DNA of 11,863 nt from Candidatus Gastranaerophilales bacterium (GTDB lineage: Bacteria > Cyanobacteriota > Vampirovibrionia > Gastranaerophilales > Gastranaerophilaceae). The position numbers were made by a program, and so were the translations under genes. Where the stretch lies: NCBI GenBank assembly GCA_947624665.1, contig CANQLK010000045.1, forward strand, positions 1-11,863, given 5' to 3'. How positions within the stretch are numbered: the first letter of the stretch is position 1; every line of letters starts with the position of its first letter. Shown in pieces: positions 6,780 to 11,863 of this stretch. The notes under the pieces are model-generated. The model saw only the letters and a program-made list of their open reading frames with translations, did no database searches and was not told the origin of the DNA.

Positions 6780-7934
6780 CTATTTTTTTAAGAATTCGGG
6801 TATATCAAGAATTGAACCCAATTGAGATTTTTGCTCGGGATTAGTTGGAGTAGAGCTGCCAAAATAAGCTTCAATATTAAACGGTTTATTTTCGTCAACT
6901 GCTTCCTGAGCAAATGCATCAACCTGATTTTTCTTTAGTTCAAAACCCGTAGCAATAACGGTAATTTGAATTTCGCCTTGAATTCTTTCGTCAACAACTG
7001 CACCAAAGTGAACGGTTGCATCTTCCGAAACCGCATCGTGTATAACTTTAGCAGCATCGGATACTTCAAACAGAGTCATATCGGGGCCGCCGGTTACATT
7101 CATAATTATACCGGAAGCGCCGTTGATTGATGTTTCAAGCAGAGGAGAATTAATTGCATATTTAGCAGCTTCTAAAGCTCTGCCTTCTCCCGTACCTCTA
7201 CCTATACCCATTAATGCCGAACCTGATGATTCCATTACGCTTCTTACGTCGGCGAAATCAACATTTATTAACCCCGGAACGGTTATTATATCGGATATAC
7301 CCTGAACACCTCTTAAAAGAATCTCATCAACAATTTTAAAAGATTCTCTTAAAGTAGTTCTGCGTTCAACAACTTCAAGCAATTTATCATTCGGAATAAC
7401 AATCAATGCATCAACTGTTTCTTTTAGTTTTTCAAGACCTTGAAGTGCCTGATTCATTCTTTTTTTACCTTCAAAGCTGAAAGGTTTTGTAACAACGCCG
7501 ACAGTTAAAGCTCCGAGTTCTTTTGCAATTCTTGCAACAACGGGAGCAGCACCCGTACCTGTTCCGCCGCCCATGCCTGCGGTTACGAATACCATATCTG
7601 CTTTACCGATTGCGTTTACAATTTCATCTCTGGTTTCTTCAGCAGATTTTTCACCCTTTTCCGGATTACCGCCTGCACCAAGACCGTTTGTCAGTTTGCT
7701 TCCTATTCTGATTTTATTAGGTGCTTTCGAACTTTCAAGCACTTGTACATCCGTATTTAATGCCCAAAATTCAACTCCGCTTAAACCTGCTTCTATCATT
7801 CTGTTAACAGCGTTACCACCGCCGCCGCCTACTCCGATAACCTTTATATCGGCAGGTGTTCCTGCTGTTTGCTGCGGGGTTGTTGTATTACTATTTTCTT
7901 TTTTTCCAAATATGTCCGGAACAAAATTTTCCAC
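6780..7934 (-). CDS. ftsZ: Cell division protein FtsZ
   Basis: FtsZ is the tubulin-like GTPase that polymerises into the Z ring at mid-cell. The 384-residue protein has a short variable N-terminus (1-28), then GVGGGGGNAV (34-43), the tubulin/GTP-binding signature GGGTGTG (122-128), the T7-loop region NVDFADV (224-230) that completes GTP hydrolysis in the next subunit, and the C-terminal peptide SILDIPEFLKK (374-384) that binds FtsA/SepF/ZipA-type partners. The block SGVEFWALNTD (52-62) with LINVDFADVR closely resembles cyanobacterial FtsZ. The start is GTG (7932-7934), chosen because GAGGG lies 7 nt upstream and no better ATG exists. The gene is not next to ftsA or ftsQ, unlike the usual dcw cluster. 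Its 246-bp upstream gap suggests its own promoter; TTTACA (8035-8040) with TATACG (8010-8015) at a long 19-bp spacing is the best pair I see, and it is weak. The stop is TAG followed at once by TAA. Confidence 0.98.
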   Translation of the reverse strand: MENFVPDIFGKKENSNTTTPQQTAGTPADIKVIGVGGGGGNAVNRMIEAGLSGVEFWALNTDVQVLESSKAPNKIRIGSKLTNGLGAGGNPEKGEKSAEETRDEIVNAIGKADMVFVTAGMGGGTGTGAAPVVARIAKELGALTVGVVTKPFSFEGKKRMNQALQGLEKLKETVDALIVIPNDKLLEVVERRTTLRESFKIVDEILLRGVQGISDIITVPGLINVDFADVRSVMESSGSALMGIGRGTGEGRALEAAKYAINSPLLETSINGASGIIMNVTGGPDMTLFEVSDAAKVIHDAVSEDATVHFGAVVDERIQGEIQITVIATGFELKKNQVDAFAQEAVDENKPFNIEAYFGSSTPTNPEQKSQLGSILDIPEFLKK

Positions 7935-7941
7935 TGGTATA

Positions 7942-7946
7942 CCCTC
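7942..7946 (-). promoter_or_regulatory. Shine-Dalgarno sequence fixing the ftsZ GTG start
   Basis: The minus strand reads GAGGG, 7 nt before the GTG at 7934. It is one of the stronger ribosome binding sites in the window and decides the non-ATG start. Confidence 0.8.
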
Positions 7947-8120
7947 TTTTTTTTCTACTGTTATTTATTTTTTGTCTTATTCGAATATCTGTTTCTTCAT
8001 GAATTTATTCGTATAAAAACTAATAACATAGTATTGTAAATAATTTAATTAGTAAAGAAAAAATCTTAAAAATATTATAGAAACTTAATATCAAAATTTT
8101 ATTCCGATTTTTCGAAAAAA

Positions 8121-8166
8121 TTTTTAAAATGTATCCTTATGAAGCTTAAATATGAGCTAAAGGATA
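8121..8166 (-). terminator. Possible imperfect terminator after the 8181-8723 gene
   Basis: On the minus strand TATCCTT (8166-8160) pairs with AAGGATA (8138-8132), and AGCT pairs with AGCT inside (8158-8155 with 8146-8143) across an asymmetric internal loop. The T-rich sequence ATTTTAAAAATTTTT follows. The stem is interrupted and the T-run is broken, so this is only a candidate. The flanks are A/T-rich with no other clear structure. Confidence 0.35.
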
Positions 8167-8180
8167 TGTTTTGGTTAGGT

Positions 8181-8723
8181 TTAATTATATTTTTTATTGA
8201 TTTTACCTATAAGTCCTGCCGCTTTTTTTAAATTATCCGCATAATCCGCATACAGATTGCCTTCTTCCCCTATTGGAACTGCTGTATTTATTAAATCATC
8301 AACATTTTGATTAATATTGTTTAAAATTGAAACGGCATTTTTAATTGTTTTCTGCTTCTGTTTTAGATAAAAGCAGTTAACAAGGGGAATAGAGCTAAAA
8401 AAATAATCAATTACTTTTCTTATTTTTTTTTCTTTTATTATTTTAGGTTGATTTGAAAATATATTTTCTTCGTTTTCTTCAATATCCGTTTCGGAAATTC
8501 CATCAGGAATATAGTCGGTGTCAAGAGTGTTTAAGCGCTTATTACCTTTTCTTCTTTTTCTTTTGGGCAGAGTAACATTTTTTTCTTTCAGAACAAATTC
8601 GGGTGGAGTTATACCTGCTTCTAAAGCCCTACTTGCATCCGTTATTGCCATATTTATTGTGTTTCCGGTATTTTTGGTATAAAAATTTACCGGCTGATTT
8701 ATGCTGTTTCCTGAAATTTCCAT
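8181..8723 (-). CDS. Uncharacterised charged protein
   Basis: I do not recognise this protein. Taken from the ATG at 8721-8723 it has 180 residues. The N-terminus MEISGNSINQPVNFYTKNTG resembles the 'SIN-x-VNF' start of the M16 peptidase in this window (SINEVNFKNK). There follow a possible amphipathic helix (INMAITDASRALEAGI, 23-38), a very basic cluster PKRKRRKGNKR (53-63), an acidic stretch (about 67-87), a hydrophobic patch VIDYFFSSIPLVNCFYL (104-120) and a helical C-terminus (126-180). The hydrophobic patch is short for a membrane span. An ATG at 8742-8744 in the same frame is less likely: it overlaps a TATAAT box and lacks a Shine-Dalgarno, whereas AGGGA lies 7 nt before 8723. The gene sits between ftsZ and the hydrogenase-like operon on the same strand, but large gaps on both sides suggest it is transcribed alone. 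Confidence 0.72.
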   Translation of the reverse strand: MEISGNSINQPVNFYTKNTGNTINMAITDASRALEAGITPPEFVLKEKNVTLPKRKRRKGNKRLNTLDTDYIPDGISETDIEENEENIFSNQPKIIKEKKIRKVIDYFFSSIPLVNCFYLKQKQKTIKNAVSILNNINQNVDDLINTAVPIGEEGNLYADYADNLKKAAGLIGKINKKYN

Positions 8724-8730
8724 ACATTGT

Positions 8731-8748
8731 TCCCTATTATACATTATA
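8731..8748 (-). promoter_or_regulatory. -10 box and ribosome binding site of the 8181-8723 gene
   Basis: On the minus strand TATAAT (8743-8748) is followed by AGGGA (8731-8735), which is 7 nt from the ATG at 8723. A start of transcription near 8736 would exclude the upstream ATG at 8744. A second TATAAT at 8736-8741 is too close to the Shine-Dalgarno to be useful. The -35 region is poor. Confidence 0.45.
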
Positions 8749-8843
8749 TGTACGCTTGAAAATATTTTTACCGTTCATATATATGATTTTGTCTGAAAAT
8801 TTCGTAAAACTTCAAAATGATTTAATCTAGTGTCGCAACTCGC

Positions 8844-8881
8844 AAATTTTTACTCACACCTTCGGCTTATCGTAAAAATTT
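8844..8881. repeat. Intergenic inverted repeat, possible interspersed element
   Basis: AAATTTTTAC (8844-8853) and GTAAAAATTT (8872-8881) form a perfect 10-bp stem around an 18-nt loop that contains CCTTCGG. The surrounding gap, about 8820-8885, is more G/C-rich than the other intergenic DNA here (for example TGTCGCAACTCGC at 8831-8843). The structure follows the stop of the small-subunit gene by about 10 bp, but there is no T-run after it, so it is a poor terminator. It could be a copy of a dispersed palindromic repeat; that cannot be tested in one window. Confidence 0.45.
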
Positions 8882-8891
8882 ACTCGGACAA

Positions 8892-9629
8892 TTAATTTGA
8901 AATAAAACTCAAAACAGCATTAATAAAGGTTAGAGGATGTACGGGGCATCCGGGAATATATAAGTCTGCGGGATATTTTTCAAGAAATTCTCTGTTTAGC
9001 ATATCCGATTTTTGGAAAATACCGCCCGAAATAGCACAAGCTCCCGTCAATATTACTATTTTCGGATTAGGTACGGATTTATAGCAATCCTCTAGTGCAA
9101 AAGCCATATTCTTTGTTATCGGGCCCGTAATTACCAACCCGTCTGCATGCCTTGGCGAAGCTACAAAATCTATTCCAAATCTTCCCATATCAAAATTACA
9201 GTTCGAACATGCGTTTAATTCCATTTCACAACCGTTACATCCGCCAGCTGATACCTGTCTTAATTTTAAAGATTTTGAAAATACTTTTTTTATCTCTTTA
9301 CGTGATTTTATTGCCGTTTTTTCGTATTCTTGTTCGGTAAGTTCACCTGTTATTACCAATTTTTCCCGTGAATCCGAACCTAATTTATAAAAACTTCCGA
9401 ATTTAATTGCTTTACACTGACAATTCCCGCAGAATGTGCATTTACCCATATCTACAGATAACGGATTCTTTATTAATGCACCTGTAGGACAGCTATTTTC
9501 ATCCGCACTCTCTTTCTCTTCCGAATTTAATATCGGATAACCTCTGAATTGTTCTTTTATCGGTGCGTTCTTGATATCAGCAATATACTGTTTTCCCTGA
9601 TAATATTTTTGTATAATTGTATCTATCAT
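8892..9629 (-). CDS. Ferredoxin-fused NuoB/HyfI-like small subunit of an Ehr-type membrane complex
   Basis: This would be the electron-transfer subunit of a complex I/group-4-hydrogenase-like enzyme, on the cytoplasmic side next to the large subunit. Residues 126-245 are the NuoB/hydrogenase small-subunit domain. CNGCE (131-135), C198 in GACAISGG and C228 in IPGCPVHP supply the four ligands of the proximal [4Fe-4S] cluster, and RFGIDFVASPRHADGLVITG (150-169) is the family core. Residues about 28-80 are a ferredoxin-like domain starting with the FRGYPIL lead-in. It retains C47 (CPTGA) and C64-x2-C67-x2-C70, but lacks the first C-x2-C-x2-C triad and the second CP. That leaves one complete cluster, with a spare C72. 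The length is near that expected for ferredoxin-fused HyfI-like proteins. AAGGA lies 6-7 nt before the ATG and the gap from the large-subunit stop is 14 bp, so the two are one operon. HyfI/EchC-like is the closest named class. Confidence 0.88.
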   Translation of the reverse strand: MIDTIIQKYYQGKQYIADIKNAPIKEQFRGYPILNSEEKESADENSCPTGALIKNPLSVDMGKCTFCGNCQCKAIKFGSFYKLGSDSREKLVITGELTEQEYEKTAIKSRKEIKKVFSKSLKLRQVSAGGCNGCEMELNACSNCNFDMGRFGIDFVASPRHADGLVITGPITKNMAFALEDCYKSVPNPKIVILTGACAISGGIFQKSDMLNREFLEKYPADLYIPGCPVHPLTFINAVLSFISN

Positions 9630-9643
9630 TATATTTCCTTTTT

Positions 9644-11107
9644 TTATAAATCATTTCCGCTGTATGATAAATTAAAACTTTTATTGCATAACGGGAAATC
9701 GGATATTCCGTTATCTCTTACCGCCATTGCAAGCATATACCAATTATTAAATGACGGGTCTTTTATTTTATACCTTATTATCTCTGAATTACCGCCAACC
9801 AATGCAATATGTACAATTTCACCCCTCCAACCTTCAACCGCAGATATTGCCATTGTGTCAGGATTTACTTCATTTAATCCGATTTTCAATTCTTCTTCTT
9901 CATAATTTTTCAATTTGTTTAAAAAATTTTTTATGTGTATCACAGAGTCTTTTACCTCTTTGTATCTTTGTTTGAAACGTGAATCCACATCCCCTGAAGC
10001 TTTGTAATTATATCCGCCCTCATTTTTATTGTATAATTCATCTTTAAAATCAAACCTGCAATCAATATCCATGCCCGATGAACGTGCAGCCATACCGACA
10101 GCTCCAAGACTTTTAGCAATTTCTTTTGTCACGATTCCGGTTTTTTCCATTCTGGATATACAAGACGGACTTCTAAGCATTATTGAAACCGTTCTGTCAA
10201 CAATCTTTTCAACCTTATCTAACATAGCTTCAATTTTATCGGACATTTCTTTGTTTATATCAAAATTGACTCCTCCGATTTCAACAAGGCCTCTTCCGAA
10301 CCTACTTCCCGATATCTCCAACATAGTATTAATAACCAATGTTCTTGTTGTTCCAAATATCGAAGCACCCGTTAAATATGCCATATCTCCCGCTATAGCA
10401 CCCATATCACCTATGTGTATTGCTATTCTCTCCATCTCTAAAGCAATTCTTCTTATTAATTTTGCTCTTTGCGTAATTTTCGTTTCCGTTAAAGATTCTA
10501 TTACTTGAGAATATGCCGTATTGTGTGCTATAACCCTATCTCCGCATATCGATTCGGCTAATTTGTTTTTCTTTGAATTTATCTCGCCCAAAAACAGCTT
10601 TTCTATTCCTCTATGCTGATATCCAAGCATAATTTCAAGCTCATATACTTTTTCTCCCTGACACATAAATCTGAAATGCCCGGGTTCTATAACTCCTGCG
10701 TGAATAGGGCCTACTGCTACTTCATGAACATCTTCCCCCTGCATCTTAAAAAATTCATACTTGTCCTGATTCTTTCTGACCGGCTTCAACCAAGGATGAT
10801 TCTTCGGCTCTATTTTGTATTCCTCATAAAACTCCCGCTCAAACATGTGAAATGAAGGAATATCCCGTGTAAATGATTCGTATTCTTTAGTTTCGGGGGC
10901 AAATAATACTGAACTTACATATATCTTCCCTTCCGTATCATCAGCCGTTATTATATATAATCTTATTTTTTCTTCCTCTTTATTCCCAAAAAATCCGATT
11001 ACTCGCCTGTTTGAACTTATGATATCATTTCTTATATCTTCTATATTTACAGTGGGTATATCTCTTAATTTTATATTTGAATTATTTTCGGTTACTTTCC
11101 AATTCAT
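9644..11107 (-). CDS. Fused NuoC-NuoD/HyfG-like large subunit lacking most NiFe cysteines
   Basis: In hydrogenases this subunit holds the Ni-Fe site, and in complex I the quinone site. Residues 1-115 are a NuoC-type domain ending FEREFYEEYKIEPKNHPWLK (89-108). Residues 125-487 are the NuoD/hydrogenase large-subunit domain: VGPIHAGVIEPGHFRF (132-147), GYQHRGIEKLF (162-172), AHNTAY (194-199), EMERIAIHIGDMGAIAGD (224-241). Group-4 hydrogenases bind Ni and Fe with CGxC (L1) and DPCxxC (L2). Here L1 is C188-G-D-R191, and L2 is FPLCNKS (471-477) with a single cysteine, so the four-Cys site cannot form. This fits the energy-converting-hydrogenase-related (Ehr) group. No hydrogenase maturation protease signal was recognised: the protein simply ends SYSGNDL. 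AGGAG overlaps the upstream TAG stop and lies 6 nt from the ATG, a sign of translational coupling with the antiporter gene. The substrate is unknown. Confidence 0.9.
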   Translation of the reverse strand: MNWKVTENNSNIKLRDIPTVNIEDIRNDIISSNRRVIGFFGNKEEEKIRLYIITADDTEGKIYVSSVLFAPETKEYESFTRDIPSFHMFEREFYEEYKIEPKNHPWLKPVRKNQDKYEFFKMQGEDVHEVAVGPIHAGVIEPGHFRFMCQGEKVYELEIMLGYQHRGIEKLFLGEINSKKNKLAESICGDRVIAHNTAYSQVIESLTETKITQRAKLIRRIALEMERIAIHIGDMGAIAGDMAYLTGASIFGTTRTLVINTMLEISGSRFGRGLVEIGGVNFDINKEMSDKIEAMLDKVEKIVDRTVSIMLRSPSCISRMEKTGIVTKEIAKSLGAVGMAARSSGMDIDCRFDFKDELYNKNEGGYNYKASGDVDSRFKQRYKEVKDSVIHIKNFLNKLKNYEEEELKIGLNEVNPDTMAISAVEGWRGEIVHIALVGGNSEIIRYKIKDPSFNNWYMLAMAVRDNGISDFPLCNKSFNLSYSGNDL

Positions 11108-11116
11108 TTTTTGCTC

Positions 11117-11863
11117 CTAAAATCCTGACGCTGAGTTTACAATCATTTGCGTAATATTTTCAGGCATGTATATACCGGCTAAAAATGCCGCCAAAAGTAA
11201 TATTAATTGAGGTATATACATAACCAGAGGTAATTTTTGTAATTTAAACTCCGAATTCTCGCCGCCGAAACACATATTTATTATCGCTCTACCCATTCCG
11301 TAAAGTATTACGGTAAGCAAAAATAAAAATATTACGGCTGATACATAATTATTTTTTATAATCATCGTTTTTATAATCATAAATTCACTTATAAACAATA
11401 CCGAAGGAGGAAATGCAGATATTGCCAAAAAAGAAGCCATCCACAAAAATCCCGTAGTCTTATCACGATTCATAAGTGCATTTACGGATTTTATTTCTTT
11501 CGTTCCGTATATTCTCAATATGTTCCCCGAAGTCATAAAAAATGCCGATTTTACAAGTGAATGCCCGATTAAATGAATAAATGCCGCCACCGTTCCCAAA
11601 CCGCCAAGTGCTGTTCCTATAGCTAATATTCCCATATTCTCAATTGATGAATATGCCAAAAGTCTTTTATAGTTACTTATATGGTAAATAAATACCGCCG
11701 CAACAAATATCGAAATAAATCCCATTACAATAAGCATAATTCTTGCATAACCGTCACAAGATGCCAATATTGTTATTTTAAAGACTTTTAAAATCATTAA
11801 AAATGCCGAATTTAACAGTGCTGCGGATAATAATGCCGAAATAGGAGCAGGTGATACGGCATG
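11117..11863 (-). CDS. HyfF/NuoN-like proton-conducting membrane subunit, C-terminal part
   Basis: This is the C-terminal 248 residues of an Mrp-antiporter-like ion-pumping subunit; the 5' part lies beyond the right edge. The visible frame opens with HAVSPAPISALLSAALLN, the HSxAPxPISALLS block of this family, so the ATG at 11795-11797 (seven residues after this block) is internal and not the start. Further along are KRLLAYSSIENMG (66-78) and HLIGHSLVKSAFFMTSGN (97-114), with the conserved His101 and Lys105 of the proton path, then AFPPSVLFISEFM (150-162). The hydrophobic segments suggest at least six membrane helices here. Hydrogenase-4 HyfF is the nearest named relative, because the next genes are HyfG- and HyfI-like in the same order. 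It would couple electron flow in the peripheral subunits to H+ or Na+ movement. It ends TAG inside the Shine-Dalgarno sequence of the next gene. Confidence 0.9.
   Translation of the reverse strand, partial: HAVSPAPISALLSAALLNSAFLMILKVFKITILASCDGYARIMLIVMGFISIFVAAVFIYHISNYKRLLAYSSIENMGILAIGTALGGLGTVAAFIHLIGHSLVKSAFFMTSGNILRIYGTKEIKSVNALMNRDKTTGFLWMASFLAISAFPPSVLFISEFMIIKTMIIKNNYVSAVIFLFLLTVILYGMGRAIINMCFGGENSEFKLQKLPLVMYIPQLILLLAAFLAGIYMPENITQMIVNSASGF

Noticed and set aside
7573..8016. A 147-codon plus-strand open frame opposite the ftsZ 5' half
   Set aside because: It is antisense to strongly conserved FtsZ sequence, has Pro/Ser-rich shadow composition and no ribosome binding site.
9549..9905. 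A 118-codon plus-strand open frame across the junction of the two hydrogenase-like genes
   Set aside because: It is antisense to both conserved genes and would cross their Shine-Dalgarno region; no supporting signal was seen.
10029..10508. A 159-codon plus-strand open frame opposite the large-subunit gene
   Set aside because: It is fully antisense to the conserved NuoD-like domain; its hydrophobic composition is the mirror of the real gene's codons.
9644..11107. Calling the large subunit a functional [NiFe] hydrogenase or a true complex I NuoCD
   Set aside because: The Ni-Fe cysteine pairs are incomplete, and the neighbours (HyfF-like antiporter, ferredoxin-fused small subunit) fit an Ehr/Hyf layout rather than a nuo operon.
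1..11863. CRISPR arrays, tRNA or rRNA genes, transposases, prophage or toxin-antitoxin genes
   Set aside because: No regularly spaced repeats, no cloverleaf sequence and no matching protein motifs were found on either strand by reading; short degenerate RNAs could still be missed.

Overview
The window is low-GC DNA from what looks like a non-photosynthetic relative of Cyanobacteria, most likely the gut Melainabacteria/Gastranaerophilales (Vampirovibrionia). The best marker is FtsZ, which has the cyanobacterial-style block GVEFWALNTD followed by NVDFADVR. Supporting signs are the strongly A/T-biased codon use, a short 'V-N/S-F-K-G' motif shared by otherwise unrelated proteins, and a group-4-hydrogenase-like operon. 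The lineage is an inference; no 16S or ribosomal gene is present.

Layout, left to right. (1) 1-224, minus: 5' end of an AAA_14/DUF4143-type ATPase, cut by the window edge. (2) 225-502: gap holding a plus-strand hairpin terminator and a possible short transcript, then a family 2 glycosyltransferase (503-1363, plus). (3) 1360-2043, minus: PnuC nicotinamide riboside transporter, overlapping the glycosyltransferase tail to tail by 4 bp. (4) 2120-3193, plus: an uncharacterised membrane protein that looks internally duplicated. It is convergent with 3195-3713, minus, a small uncharacterised protein with an Arg-rich N-terminus and a C-terminal membrane hairpin. (5) 3864-6719, plus: a 951-residue two-half M16 metallopeptidase. 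It converges on ftsZ (6780-7934, minus, GTG start), and a bidirectional hairpin terminator lies between them. (6) 8181-8723, minus: a charged protein of unknown function, with its start moved downstream on Shine-Dalgarno and -10 evidence. (7) 8745-8891: gap with a stem-loop that may be an interspersed repeat. (8) 8892-11863, minus: three consecutive genes of a membrane-bound complex in the order antiporter subunit (HyfF/NuoN-like, cut by the right edge), fused NuoC-NuoD/HyfG-like large subunit, ferredoxin-fused NuoB/HyfI-like small subunit.

The last operon is the most interesting part. The large subunit keeps the fold signatures of the [NiFe]-hydrogenase/complex I catalytic subunit but lacks most of the cysteines that hold the Ni-Fe centre (CGDR instead of CGxC; FPLCNKS instead of DPCxxC). 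It is therefore better seen as an energy-converting-hydrogenase-related (Ehr) complex than as a hydrogenase. Its small subunit has an N-terminal ferredoxin domain in which the cysteines of one [4Fe-4S] cluster are gone while those of the other are intact. The complex would couple an unidentified redox reaction to ion movement across the membrane. No tRNA, rRNA, CRISPR array, transposase or prophage gene was seen.
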